A stretch of 64,000 bases of DNA. Origin: Cloeon dipterum. Its lineage: Eukaryota; Arthropoda; Insecta; Ephemeroptera; Baetidae. Where the stretch lies: positions 30,570,545-30,634,544 of the forward strand of contig NC_088790.1 of the NCBI RefSeq assembly GCF_949628265.1, in the 5' to 3' direction. Under the pieces are notes generated by a model. The model was not told the origin of the DNA and did not search any database. It saw only the letters and a list, made by a program, of their open reading frames with translations. The position numbers and the translations under genes are program-made. This document shows positions 29,662-42,009 of this stretch, piece after piece (the stretch's first letter is position 1; every line of letters starts with the position of its first letter).

Positions 29662-32600
29662 CTACCAAAAATTTGCTGGTAGAGCTCCATTGGGCGGAGG
29701 AAACACAAATCCTCTAGCAGTCTTTGATAAAAACAATTCCAGTCTCGATATGGGCCCACTGTTGATTTCTGGGGAAACCTAAAAAAGGAAAAACAGCAAA
29801 TTAATAACCAAAGACAACTCTAAATTCTCAAAATACGTACTTGTTGTATCAAAGGGAAGTAACTGTTGACAATCACCACAACCAGCTTGTGAAATTGCTT
29901 CATATAAGTGGCGCACATTGCGTTTCCTGTCACCTCCAAACACGTCAGCAGCAGCGTCGCAGAAATGTCGGGCCTCGGGTCTACGAGAAAATAGTAAATT
30001 AAAAAGGAAAATTAATAAATATTGTCTCTTACCTAAATTTAACAAGCTGCTCAACCATTTCCAAACTATTGAGAGCGTCTGTGGCGGCTGATGGCTGCAC
30101 TCTCTGGGCAGTTTGGAGGTTAGAATGGCGAAGAACAAATAAGCAGTGCCGGTCATTCTTTTTAGGTATTTATCCTGAGGCTCGATTTTCCCTTCGTCGT
30201 CATAATTGTAGCCCAAAGATCTGTGATCAGGGAGGGAATTAAAAATTTTTGTTAGTAAAATTAAAATATTCACACAAATAAATTAATAATCTGCATTTTT
30301 AAATTTTTTTATCCATTAAATCAGAAATAAATGCAAAGACTTACACATAGTAGCTCTTGTCCGACGTATTGCTAGCTCTAGGCGGGTAGTAGGGCACCAG
30401 GAAGGGACATTTGGTGTAGAAGTAGGCCATGAGCATGTCTCCGAAGACTGGAAACTCGGACCAGAGCGTCAGAGCCACGGACGCGATGGCAAAGGCACTT
30501 TCGGGCTTGCTTGAAACGATTTGCTCGCCTTGTTCCTTTAAAAATACATTTTAATATGGAAATTATTAGGAGACGAGTTGAATGGCATACCACGATGCGT
30601 TCAGCGAGCAAATAGGTGCAGAATGCGACCCCTTGTGGGTGAGCGCTGGCGGACACGGTGACGCCTCCGACTTCGACAGGGTTGCCCCTCAGCACTGCTT
30701 GCAGCCTCTGCAGCTTGTCTTTCAGGTGCGAGGCACTCACGGCTGAGATTGCGTTCAATGGCGTGTTCACCGATTTCTATTGACGACAAAATAAAGGGGT
30801 TAATATAAAAATCGTTTTATTTTTATTTTAATTTAAACCAGTTTCTTGCAAGCAATGTTTGCACCAAGGTAATGATTTCGACCTTATCAATGGTGGATCA
30901 ATATTTAAATTAAAGAATATTAATTTTAGTAAATAACCGACCAGAAATAATAATTAGTAAGAGGTCAGTTAAAAATTAAATTAAAACAGTAAATTTTAAT
31001 TTAATTTAGTTTAAAGAACAAGTAGTGTCTTCTGCCCAAGAGGCCCTTTACGCCCCAACCCTTTGGACAACTGTCCGTCCAGACAAAAATTGACCAAAAG
31101 ATCCTTTACAAGCGACGGTGACGGGTAAAATAACAGTCCAGGGTCTGATCTCAGGTCACGCGCGACATGAGGAAGGTCGGTGTCAGACAATGTTAAAAAA
31201 ATCGTGGCCGAGTAACGCTGAATGTGCTCAGAATGACTGAAAAATAATTAAAAACCGATCTGGAAGCGAATCTCAGGTCGGGGTACCCTGAAAAAGGTCG
31301 TTAGGATATGCCAGGTCAAAGCCCCGTCCAAGACCTATCCGATGAGGGATCGTGGTCGACGATCAGACAAACAGCTGAATTTTAAGAAAAATAAAACCAT
31401 TTTCACCTGTGAGCACTAAGCGTCGCGCGAAGCCAAAAAAACGAAAAAATTAATTTTAATTTTTCTGTGGGCACGAAAAATCTGAAAATCAGTTTCCAGA
31501 CCGGCGGCGGTCCTGCACGTGCGATGGAGGCGGTAAAACCCTTCAATTTTACTAGGGTTTGAATAAAATCACGAATTTTCGATTGCCTGTGATGTTATCC
31601 CTTATGAGGAAGTGTAAAAATCCCATTTTTCTTTGTTCAAAATGTTTCTCTTCCTAGGATTTTGATCAGATCGGCTCGTATTTAGTCTTAAAATGATCCC
31701 AGATCAATTTCGCGGCGACTGAGAAGCCATTTTTGTCCTGGATACATTTAAAAAAATTAAAAGAACACCTTTAATTATTTAAAAATAATTATGATTGTTT
31801 AATGGCCTGTAGCAAACTTCTTGAAAAAATTGGAGATTTTCTGAAAATTTCCAGACAATCAAGGGGTTTAATTTAAAAAGAAAATAATAAATAAACTCGG
31901 TTGAAAAAATAGTCTTTTCGGAGGTTGATAAAAATGATAGAAAAAAATGCAAATTAAAGCAGAAAAACCTCTACCTGGAGTTGAAATCGGAACTTTTTCA
32001 TTGACTGGTCTTCCTCCAGACCTTGCAGGAGGTTTAGGTGCTGCTCAAAAGAAGTCTGGAACCGCCTCAGCTCCAAGAAATTCGCCTTAGAAATGAATCC
32101 GTCCAATCCTACAGCAAAATCCAGTCAAAAACTCCGCATAAACAATTAAGAATAAACCCAACCTGGAGGCACCTCCGAACTGTCACCTGGCGGTTGAGCC
32201 TGTGCCGGTTCAGGAGAAGCTGGAGCATCATTTAGAGTTGTAGGCGTTTCGGCTGGCGGGGTGGCCACCACCTCTTCAGGCTCCGTTTTCGCTTGTACTT
32301 CACCAGGGGCGGCGTTTTGTTCTTTACTTTCCCTGATGACTTCCAGTTTGGCCTTCACGGACGAGTAGCCGGCGGACAGGTTTTGCACCAACGATTCCGA
32401 CGTCGTCAGGTCCAGATTGCTCACCTCGCCAACCTGCAGGACAAATTAAATGAGTTTTTACGCTTTAAGAAACGAAAAGAAAATAAATGAACGATTTTTA
32501 CAACCCTTTAGCTAAAGTAAACGCAAAATCCGGACTCACTCTGCATTGTTTGCTCAGAGTTTCCATCATACTGGTCAGATTCTTAATTCCCGCCACGTCT

Positions 32601-33561
32601 TGGAGAAGCGTTCCATCTGACATGAGGTCTTCTTTGTAAGGGAAAGACCTTAGGCAATCAGACAACTCTTGGTAAATTTCCCTGAACTTCAACTGGTTGG
32701 CCACAATCTTCTCAAGCAATTCTCTTTTGGCCTTCAACTCCTCTTTCCTTTTCATTTCCATCTTGCTGGCATCCTCGATGATTTTCTCAATTTTCTGCAA
32801 GGAGTCAGAATATTAATTCAAAGACAAAACTAAAAAAAGAAAAACACCAAACCTTTTCTTGCTCTGCATTTTTGGTCGTCTGCAGCTGAAGAACAAGAGA
32901 CGTCCTGTGTCGCTCCACGGCGTCGATTTTATTCATTTCCTCTTTAAGTTCATCTTCAATCTGAAACCTTTCCTTCTCTCGCTGCTTCGAGCTCAACTCG
33001 AGACGCGTTCGAATCGCCAGCGAGTTGGCCCTGAATTGGTCCACCCTCTCAGCGACCGCTTCCTCCACCTGACGCAGCCTCTCCTCTTCCAGCTCCTCCA
33101 AAATCCTTCTCTGCTTTGAGCCTGCGTCCACAATTTCCTCCGTTCTCGAGGGACTCTTGTTTGCGCCGGGAGATGATTTATTTCTGGGTGGCTCGCTTGA
33201 GATTAATTTCGTGAAGGCTTCGAGCTCCTGAAATTTCGTTTTAGTCAAAATTGGGGTGTAAAAAGGGTAATATGCAGACCTCTTTTCGCTTTATCTCTTC
33301 TTGTTTTTTATTTTCCCTCTGATCTTCGCATATTTTTGTTGCCTTCAGCAGAGCGGACAGTTTCACCTCCTCGCACACAACTGATCCGGTTTTCATCTGC
33401 AAATTATCCTGAATAAGACGTTTTTCAATAATTCAATCATTTGAATTTCACAATTAATTATGAAAAAAGCCCCCAAAATAAATTTTTGTAAATAAAATAA
33501 TACAAACCGTCATGCTCCGCGTTACCCTCCGCGTTGGCGTGCAATAATCCTCGTCAGCCAT
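29662..33561 (-). CDS. Gle1: mRNA export factor GLE1
   Basis: Coding exons: 33508-33561, 33280-33396, 32853-33227, 32540-32794, 32163-32433, 31975-32108, 30591-30776, 30345-30535, 30033-30220, 29841-29980 and 29662-29778. They join in frame to about 675 aa (human 698). GLE1 sits on the cytoplasmic face of the nuclear pore. With inositol hexakisphosphate it stimulates the DEAD-box helicase DDX19/Dbp5 to release exported mRNPs. Visible: a charged, Glu/Lys/Arg-rich coiled-coil region (about 57-265), a Pro/Ala/Glu-rich linker (about 305-357), and the conserved C-terminal GLE1 domain (about 370-675). That domain has MKKFRFQLQKSVNTPLNAIS, HPQGVAFCTYLLAERIV, KPESAFAIASVALTLW, KCPFLVPYYPP, EPQDKYLKRM and a final NFW, as in animal relatives. 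The start ATG opens MADEDYCTPTRRVTRSMT. Phases agree at every junction. The 1.2 kb intron before 31975 carries repeat R2. Confidence 0.96.
31140..31735 (+). repeat. Dispersed repeat R2, copy 2 (in GLE1 intron)
   Basis: Related to 25115-25705 throughout (TCAGGTCACGCGCGACATGAGG, CTGAAAAAGGTCGTTAGGAT, TATGCCAGGTCAAAGCCCCG, GATCGGCTCGTATTTAGTCT). Located between two GLE1 exons, antisense to the gene. Confidence 0.7.
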
Positions 33562-34625
33562 GGTTTGAACTTTTTAATCTTGGCAGAAGCGGTAAAAGGC
33601 CTTCAAGGTGTCTTCAGCGCAGGTTTTCAGTTAAGTTAAATGTTTTTACCTGCAGTTGTTTATTGTTTACAACAGAGGTTATTGCTGAATACACAAGCCA
33701 AACGGTTCGGGTGGGCGGGGCAGCACGACACTAGTGTCAGGTTGGCACTACTGCGCAGACAGTATGACGACCGGGGCCTCCTAGAGACTTGTGTGGGGCC
33801 TAACCTATTTTATAACGTCACTTCGTGATAAAATATTTTGTAAATATTTTTTATTGGATTTTCTTTTGGTCTGGAATCGTGGTAGTGAAATTCAGTCAGC
33901 TGCCATTAACGGCTCAAAGAATTTTAATTTTAAAGTGAGCAGATTTGGATTTAGAGATCGATTTTGAACGGGATTTTTTGGCGTTGAAATTTTTAGGTGG
34001 TACAAACTTGTAAGTGGCACTTACAGGGTTCGCAAAACCCGCATTTTCCGGAAAAATACTGTATTGCAACAAACGGGATTTTTTAATTGCGGGTTTTTGT
34101 GCAATTTTGCCAATTTTCTGAAACATACATTTTGATTGAAAATTAAAGACGCGTGTTTAAAATTAAAATAAAAAAGAATGCAATGTTAAACATACTAAAA
34201 TTTATTGTTAATAATAAATTTCTCTCATCACACGATAAAAAATCTGCAGAAAAAAGAGACTAAAAAATACAAATTTGATCGAAAAATACATGAATGTTTT
34301 TTTTGTATCCCACACCGCTATGATATTAAGGCAAGATGCGGTGGCTATACCAATAGGATCCAGAGCAATGCTCTTTTAATTAATTATTAATTAAATTAGC
34401 GTTTTTGGAGTATAATTAGCAGCAGTTTTAAGGCTTTTCTTATGAATTTGGAACTGTAAAGCGAATATACAGGAAAATGATTATTCCTATTCTAAATCTA
34501 AACTGCTCTCTACCTCTGATTAAATTGAAAAGGCTGCCAAAATTTCAAAAAAATCCCAAATTAATGGAAAAGAATTTTGATTTGATTTCATACATCCCTA
34601 AAAAATTACGTCTACTCTATTTTAC
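33562..34625. other. GLE1 5' flank and downstream region of zinc-finger copy 1
   Basis: 33562-33760 is the likely 5' UTR/promoter of GLE1 (minus strand). 33767-33955 is repeated at 43858-44010 (GGGGCCTCCTAGAGACTTGT then GGATTTTCTTTTGGTCTG). 34160-34440 resembles the sequence downstream of the other two zinc-finger copies (50630-50870 and 61670-61900; TTTGTATCCCAC and ATTAAGGCAAGAT), so it belongs to the duplicated zinc-finger unit, probably its 3' UTR or flank. Confidence 0.55.
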
Positions 34626-36025
34626 TCAATCTCTCTTCTCGTTAATGTCAAGGGGGTTAAGCGCATTTTCACCCATCTCCTGCCACACGTGGTAAGTCAT
34701 GACGTGCTTCGTACACTCGTTGAGCTCTTCCATATCTTCTTTCCCTCCAGTATAGGTCCGGAAAACGGCGGTGCAGCCCATGTATTTGCATTTTTGGAAG
34801 TCCGAATCTGGGTGCTCGTTTCTAAAGTGTTTTACATCTGCGACCTTTTTCTTGCAAACTGGGCAAAAAAAGCTGCACTCTGCTTTGTGGCGTTCCATCT
34901 CTCTTTCTCGGAAGAAGTCACGGCATCCAGAAGGGCACTCGGATATTTGTTCTTTGGAATGGCATTTGATAAAGTGGTCCTTAGTTCGCCTGTTGCCAAG
35001 ACTTTCTACACCATGCAGAACATAAAATGTCATTGAATTAATGTATGTAAATGAGGAGTAGGAGACAAGAGTATAAATAAAGCGCGTTGACACCGATTGC
35101 AAGAGAGTGCCCGTCACGAATTAGCCTTTTTAAGTATTTTGAACCATAAAAAACCCCTAGACTCACCGTAACCGTATATCGCTCCATCGGAGCCCATTTT
35201 GACGAACTTAATACAGATCTTGCACAAATATTGGTTGTCACTGAGTCCCATCACGATGTCGCCAACATCAAATCCTAAATAAATTGTCAATATTAACTCT
35301 ATAAAGATTATTGCAAAGCGATATAAATATCAGCGCACTGGGGCCAGATTCGTGCGACGCGCAGATATGGCGGTGGAGTTTGGCGCGAAAAAATTGTCAC
35401 GTGAAAATGCGCGAAAAGAAGCAAGTTTTGGTCAATAATTTGCATTACTCTTAACTAATTGTGTCTTTTGGATCGGAAAAACAAACTCTTGACACTCGTA
35501 CGGCAATCCAAAGAGAGATTTTTCTTTCCCACATTCAGACGCCATCTTGCATCTGCGCAGTGGGATCCAATTTTATCGCACATCTGGCCTCCGCTGATCA
35601 ATATTTTTTAGAATTTTCAGCTCAAATCCACTTTATAATTAAAAATTAAGGAATTTACGTGGGGGATTTTCAGTGATGGTTCTGCTGATGAAATCAGTGA
35701 TGCAAGGCAATTTTTGGAGCATTTCTTTATAGCCAAAGGTCGCATAATGCAAATTCCTCAATGTAAAATGATTGCTAGAAAAAACATGAAAATAGATATA
35801 AAATATTATAACGCTGCGGGGTTGTCTCACTAGCATGTATGTTTGCAGTTAAAACACATGGCAGCGTAGATCTTGGTTGAGGTCCTTGCGTCCATCTTCT
35901 CGATAGTTGTTTTCAGATTGTGAGATTCCCAGAGCTTCTTCTTTTTGCAGAAGAAACACATTGAGGCTGTTAAATTCAAAAAGTTTACTAGGGAATCAGG
36001 CAATTCCAGAGGTAGATTTATCGTC
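34626..36025 (-). CDS. Cys/His-rich zinc-finger protein, copy 1 (start codon lost?)
   Basis: Exons by comparison with the other two copies: 35831-36025, 35659-35774, 35167-35274 and 34626-35005, all phases compatible. No family name can be given. Visible in order: LPLELPDSLVNFLN followed by two CxxC pairs (CFFC, CFNC); a short linker exon; a third CxxC (LCKIC); and a C-terminal array with CPSGC, H-x4-C, CPVC, H-x4-H, C-x4-C and H-x4-H. This spacing recalls TRAF-type or C2H2-like zinc fingers. In this copy the codon equal to the ATG of copy 2 reads ACG, so translation may start at a later ATG (before CFFC) or the copy may be dead. A likely 5' UTR exon lies at 36120-36187, and a shared upstream segment at 38450-39130. 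A MITE2 sits in the intron between exons 2 and 3. Confidence 0.65.
35339..35592 (+). mobile_element. MITE2, copy 2 (intron of zinc-finger copy 1)
   Basis: It starts GGGGCCAGATTCGTGCGACG and ends at CACATCTGGCCTCC. An equivalent insertion is found between the same two exons in all three zinc-finger copies. Confidence 0.85.
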
Positions 36026-36344
36026 CTTAATTTAAATTAAAAATCCGTATAGGATTGGCCGGATTAATTTTTTACAATCATAGATCACATTAAAGGATTA
36101 TAATTTAAATAGCACTCACGATTATGCATAGACATCTCTGAGTCAAAATTCTTCGACCTCTCCTTCAAAATCCGTTAGATTCAGAGGCTGAAAAAATATG
36201 AACTGTTGAAAATTTGTTTTTTATGACTTTCATACAACAATAGTAATTGGTAAATATACAGAAATTTTGACAACTCGATTGATTTTATTGAGTGAAAAGC
36301 TTACTTGGTAGTAAAGACTCAATAATTTGATGTATTTAAATCAG

Positions 36345-36602
36345 TGGGGACCAGATTCGTGTGACGCGCAGACATGGTGTCCAGTGGAGCATGGCGCGAA
36401 AAAACGGTCGCACGTGAAAATGCGCGAAAAGAAGCAAGTTTTTTTCAATATTGTGATAAAAATGAAGTAATTGAGTCTTTTTGATCGTAAAAACAAACTT
36501 TTGACACTCGTACGGCAATCCAAAGAGAGCTTTTTGTTTCCACATTCAGACGCCATCTTGGATCTGCGTAATGCGAACCAATTTTATCGCTCATCTGGCC
36601 CC
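36345..36602 (+). mobile_element. MITE2, copy 3
   Basis: It starts GGGGACCAGATTCGTGTGAC and ends CTCATCTGGCCCCTG. It lies upstream of the 5' UTR exon of zinc-finger copy 1 and is private to that copy. Confidence 0.85.
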
Positions 36603-36789
36603 TGCTGATTTTAATAATGATTTTGGCACGCTCAGATTGCCAAGAAGATTTTATAAACCAAAAAAATCGGCTTTTCATCTTCAATTAAAATTCATAAGAA
36701 CTATTTTATTAGTTTTAAAGAAATTCCTAACCAAAAAATTTAAAAAATGGCATTTTTCGATTTTTTTATTATTTGTATTTCCAAACTTC

Positions 36790-37095
36790 CAAACCTCAGA
36801 TTCTAATTGTTAGAATTGCAAAAACCACTCGTCTTGACCTCTTCAGAGCAGCTGAAGGATTTAGGAGAGTCATACGTCATACTCTCACCCCCTTCCAACC
36901 CCAATGCTAAATTGTTTTATTTATATTTGTTTTACGACCGTCTCCTGGCGCCGCTAACTGTGCATTTTTTAGGCTGTATGTCAACTTCGGGGTGGAGATA
37001 AAACTCCCCTAAACCCTGTAGCTACTCAGAGGAGGTGGAGTTGAGTCTAACAGTGGGTAGTTTTTGTAATTGTGATGCTTACAACCCGAGATTTA
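36790..37095. mobile_element. Palindromic MITE family R4, copy 3
   Basis: Left end ACCTCAGATTCTAATTGTTA then GAATTGCAAAAACCACTCGT. Right end AGTTTTTGTAATTGTGATGC and ACAACCCGAGATTTAG. Shorter than the copies at 12.1-13.0 kb, with an internal deletion. Confidence 0.65.
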
Positions 37096-37899
37096 GAGGT
37101 TCAAAGAAACAAAAAAAACTATTTTTTTTACTTAAAGAGTATGGAATTTGTTGAAAAAATCCATCTTAATGAAATTTACTGCAAAATGATCGGTACAGCG
37201 GAATATTTGCAATGGTAGTCGCAGTTTTTAAAATAGTACTCGGCAGGCGCGGCTAGCAAAAACTGGCGGCTGGCTCAAAATTTAAGCAAAAAAGGCGGTG
37301 CGGCGCGGCTCGCTCAGACTTCTACCGATATATACGTCATCATTTACCACCTCGCGCAACTTGTAGCTTTACCAGGGTTCCCTAATTTTGCAATGTGCAA
37401 AAATTAACTACTGTTTTTTGCGTATAATACCAGCGGGATAATCAACCAGATTTAGGTTTTTTCCATTTTTCCGAAAAACCCGAAAAGATACATTTCGTGT
37501 CAAGAGTCCAAAATTTTGGAAAATTACGATGCCCGCCAAGTGTTAAAATTTTCGGTCTTTTGGTGAAAATCTCTCTTTTTAGTGTCCAGCATCATGAGAA
37601 TTTTTTACCTTTAGTTGGCTCACAATCAGATGTCTACTTCAACCTTATTCTCATAAACAAATTCAAATGCATTGCAAATTTTTATTTAACCAGAAAGCGA
37701 AAAGGGCTTAGTGAAAAACACCATTGGGAAAATCCCGTATTTAAAAAAATGCAATGTGGTGGTAAAATATTTTTCAATATTGACCTGTTTTCAATAATTT
37801 TCTAACTATCGACTTCGAAAATATTTTTTTAAAAACAGAGACAGCAAAGTAAATTTTAAAATGCTAAGTACTGCTGATATGAAAATGCAGTGAAAATTT

Positions 37900-38270
37900 T
37901 ATTTTTATTTTTTGACACCGTGGGCGGGCGCACTCGGGCCCTGAATATCGGGTCCAGAGGCGCGCTCAAGCAATGAGATGAGTTAAAAAATCGGGTGCGA
38001 GCGTGTCCGGGGTACAATCCTGCCCGGGCAGCAAAAATTGGGCCCGATAAACGCACCACTCTAAAGTAATTCGAGGGATATTTCGTCCACGGTTAAAAAA
38101 AACAAGCAGGTGCACTCTGCCCGATGGGAAACACATTACTTTTACAATGAACCGCCGGCCGGGCGGCCGGCTGGCCGGACGACTTGTTGCCAAGCACATG
38201 CGGCAGTATTGTTCAGCCGAACCTTTGTCAACAAGGGCTAATGGTGAGAGCCCCCCCCCCCCCTCTTTGC
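37900..38270. other. GC-rich patch with poly-C run
   Basis: Locally GC-rich sequence with GGCCGGGCGGCCGGC near 38155 and a poly-C run at 38251-38263. No supported exon. It lies between zinc-finger copy 1 and its upstream shared segment and may be a repeat remnant. Confidence 0.3.
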
Positions 38271-38449
38271 TATTGCCTAAAGGAGTTTCTGCTTCAAATG
38301 TCACGCGAGCAAGGGAAAAATCAACAGGCAATACAGTTGATTTTACCCAATTTTTAAGAAGTCGCTGTCAAAATCACTCTTTCTATAAACTGGGGGCCAC
38401 TGAACTACAATTAATTAACGCGGCTAAATAATTATGAGGCTTAAGAAAT

Positions 38450-39130
38450 ATTAATTGCCGCACTGCCTGTGAGCAGTCCGAAATCCTCAGAAAAAAGTCT
38501 GCGTCTTATTGCTGGCGTGGCAAGAGCGCGCGACCTCTAAACTCAAATAAATAGTCCAGTTTCTCCAAATATTAGCAAACTGATTGATTAATTAATCTCC
38601 TTTTTATTAATTACTTGAATTATCTGTATTTTTCAAATTGAAAAGCAGAAATTAATTATATGCGGCAGTTCGAGTTTAAAATAATGATGTAAAAGAGACT
38701 CTAGCAATTATCCCAATTATCAAAAGGCTTTCAATCGCGAAATTGGTTGTATTTACTCCTACGTAATTAATTAGAACGCAGACAAGATTTAACAAAAGAA
38801 CTGAAAAAATATGCTTACTGGGCTTGCGCGCACGGTGGTTGTTGCTGCTCGGCAGAGATCCAAACGCCTTCTGTTCTGTGAGGCAGCACAAATACAGCCT
38901 GCCAGCCTGTGCTCCTTCATAACTCGGAGGAGTTGCATTTGGCTGCCAGTTTTCCACGCGTCAGTCAGTGGTTGGTTCTGGCAATTTGGCCGCTGAGGGC
39001 GCGAACACTACGTTTAACTTTAACATTGCTCGTCTCTCACGCTTTCAAAATAATTTATATAGTTTTTCTTGAATTGTCTTTACGGTCGCCTGGTAATGTA
39101 CAGCGCCTTTTATTGTCAGTATAAATTAAA
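38450..39130 (-). repeat. Upstream segment duplicated with the zinc-finger gene, copy 1
   Basis: About 650 bp highly similar to 54510-55190 in the same orientation, in both cases upstream (minus strand) of a zinc-finger copy. Conserved blocks include GTGCGCGACCTCTAAACTC (GAGCGCGCGAC here), CAAATAAATAGTCCAGTTTC, GAACGCAGACAAGATTTAAC and GGCTTGCGCGCACGGTGG. A possible first exon (about 38819-38957) opens MENWQPNATPPSYEGAQ and ends at a CCCA|GTAAGC donor. The ATG is absent in copy 2, so it is more likely untranslated. Interpreted as promoter plus 5' UTR exon. Confidence 0.5.
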
Positions 39131-39535
39131 AATTGCGTGATTCAGCCAGTGGTGCATTTTTTTTGCGAATTTCAACCCTGAAGATGATTTCAATTTTGGG
39201 TAGTTTTTGCAATTGTGATGGTTAAATAGAACCCAAAAATTGTGGTTGCAGAAATAATGAAATTGGAAAAAAAATTACGAGTTTTCAAGTGGAAAAAAAA
39301 CTATCACTAAGAAATTGTGTGCAATGTTCGCATTTGTCATCAATGGGGTTGAAAGGGGATGAGGGTGATCACCTAAAAATTACTTTAGATGCTTAGGGAA
39401 GGTCAAGACGAGTCTAACGGTGGGTAGTTTTTGCAATTCTGATGCTTAGAACCCGAGATTTTGGAGTTTGAAACGTTGGCAAAACACAAAATCACTATAT
39501 ATAATTTCTTGACTTTTCTGAATTTTTTGCACACT

Positions 39536-39980
39536 CAAAATCTCGGGTTCTAACCATCAAAATTGCAAATATTGCCCACCGTTGGACTCGTCCCCACCTC
39601 CCCTGACCAGCTAAAGGGTTTAGGGGTGCTTTCCTTCCACCCCTAAGTGGCAATACTTGAAAAAAAACTAAAAAAATGAAAATTTTACAATTAAAAATTG
39701 ATGTGTTATTTTTGTGTATGTTTTTAAAATATTTTTCTGTTTTTGGTTTTAAAAGAAGGGACGTGGTGGTAGTTAAGAAGGAGTTCTGGGTAATTTAAAC
39801 TAGATTTAAGCCCAGAGGAAGGATGCTAAAATATATTTTTTTTTTCAAAATTGTAGCAGTGGGGTTGAAAGGGGATGAGGGTAAGCACCACCTAAACACT
39901 TTGGCTAGTTAGTGGAGGTTAGGGCGAGTCTAAAGTTTGCTAGTTTTTGCAATTCTGATGGATAGAACCCGAGATTTAGA
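39536..39980. mobile_element. Palindromic MITE family R4, copy 4 with adjacent partial copy
   Basis: Starts AAAATCTCGGGTTCTAACCA and ends CAATTCTGATGG, ATAGAACCCGAGATTTAG. An additional right-end fragment lies just to the left (39340-39465: GGGGTTGAAAGGGGATGAGG, GGTCAAGACGAGTCTAACGG), and a smaller one near 39190-39235. Confidence 0.65.
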
Positions 39981-40724
39981 GGTGCAAAGAACCCGAAAAA
40001 TCGAAAATGTACATAAATTTGGAAGAGGATTTTCTCAAAACCAAAAATAACATAACGCTGAAATTTTCATTTTTGGTGTTTGTGAGCCCTGATCGCGGGG
40101 CGCGCAACGAGACGTGCCATTTTTATGAATTGAGTTAATAAAGTGTCAGACGGCCTGTCCCGCGGCCCTCCGGGGCATTGCCCCGTGCGCCCGATGGCGT
40201 ATATACCCTGGGCCTTTGCGTCACCTATATTTTATTTCAATAATATTTTTGACCTACGTATAATTTCTCTGCCTTTTTTAAGTTCACATTCAATTCTGTG
40301 ACACGCATCCATTGCGACATACACACAGGCGGCTTTTGCTGCGCACTGATTGTGAGTCGCGCAACAAATAGGAATAAAGAAGAAAAAAGCATCGATGGTC
40401 TCGTCAGCGGCTGGTCTGAACACAAAAGCACATTGTTTACGCAGCATCAAGTATTTTGATGGCGGCATGACAAGGGTGTGCGTTTTGTGTCAATTCCAGC
40501 TCTAAATCGGCGCATTTATGTGCACTGCCAGCAAAGAGAGAAAAAGCACAAATAGCGAAAGGGTGTTTCTGGAAGGAACGAAAATAGTGGGGAGCAAAAG
40601 TTTGAGGTTGTTTTCCTGTGGTGGTGGTAAATTTCAGGGTAGTAGTGGGAGCAATCAATTTGTGTCTGTGTCGTTTTGCTCATTTCTCTTTGAAAACCAG
40701 CAGTGAACTGTACGAGTGCCAGCC

Positions 40725-41999
40725 ATGGATGTCTCAGAAAGCGGAGTAGCTCAGCGGAAAGTGAGTAACTTTTTTAAGGCACACTTATTTCAAATACTTA
40801 AATTTGCTCAGGGTTGGGAATTGGAATAAATTGGTTCTTCGCAGGTCCGGCTTGTATTTTTTTGAAACAAATTTAGCAGCAATTTTAAATCTCTTACCAA
40901 CTTTTATAAGCTAAAATTTTAATATTTTTGTTAGATAAATATTTATACAAAAAAAATCATTTGAAAATTCTAAACGCTGACAACCCCAGAATTTCAGATA
41001 CCTTATTTTTAACACAAATTTTAATGCAGTTTTTTATATGAAGTTCACTAAATCATCTCACCGGGAGTTAGCTGAGGGTGGTGGTGGCCTAAAAATAATG
41101 GGATTTGAAATGAAAAATAATCTCTTTGATTTCCTACATTTAATTCCCGTCGAATATATTTAAAAGCTGATAGATATCAAGATAATATTTCGACAGTTCA
41201 GACTGCACGTGGTTAATTTAATTCTGATAATAAACTACGCAGAGTCTGGTCTCTGGGGATGCTTATAATATATCCCATGCACATATTTAGGATGCGTGGA
41301 GGAAAATGCGGCGCGCTGCTTCACAGTTAAAATAGTCGTCCGCTGGTCAGATATTTTTCCTTCGCAGCCGACCGCTTTAGTTTGCTCAATTGACAGGTGT
41401 GGTGATGGAGGTGCGTGAAAAATGTGAACAAACAACCACCGCTCTCGGGGTTAAAGCACCAAAGAAAATATTCCTACTTTATTTCCATGAATACAATAAA
41501 ACTAAAAATACCTGTTATCTGTGCTTCATTCATTTAAGTCTCTATTGAAACTTTTTAAATAGATCTTGATTTCCTTCAGATAATTATTGCATTACTCATT
41601 TGATCGTTGTTGTAAAATCAATAAATTTATTGTTAACAGGAGGATGCAACACACGGCGTGAATAACGGCTCAGCCCGTCCAGCATCATCACCGCGTGCAG
41701 AAATTTCCGCTGACATAACAGAGAGCTTAGACGATATTAAGAAGGATCTCGAAGAACTCTACAATCAAGTGGAGCTCGCGAAGGCCAAGGAGGAAAAAAA
41801 CGATGAAGAATTACTGATGAGGCCGTATGAGTTAACTGCATGCAGGAGGATGCAATTTAAAAAAGACAGGAAAGAGCTTGACAAATTACTTGACATAGTG
41901 GATTACAAATTAGACCTCCTCAGGAGGGTAAGAGAAAGGGATCAACGCCTAGTTGAAGAAAAGACGCAGGAACGTTTGGGTTTGTGTTTGGACTCCTAA
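40725..41999 (+). CDS. Small coiled-coil protein of unknown function
   Basis: Two coding exons, 40725-40760 (MDVSESGVAQRK, donor GTGAGT) and 41640-41999 (acceptor TTAACAG), give about 131 aa. The N-terminal third is Ser/Ala/Asn-rich and probably disordered. From about residue 38 the sequence is a charged amphipathic helix: ESLDDIKKDLEELYNQVELA, then ELTACRRMQFKKDRKELDKL and DIVDYKLDLLRRVRERDQRL. These show regular Leu/Ile heptad spacing. There is no signal peptide, membrane segment or cysteine pattern. I do not recognise the family; a small adaptor or complex subunit is possible. The first ATG is in a good context (AGCCATGGAT). Single ORF in the last exon, stop TAA. The 3' flank (42010-42190) is partly duplicated at 43680-43870. 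Confidence 0.75.
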
Positions 42000-42009
42000 A
42001 CTCGTTACT

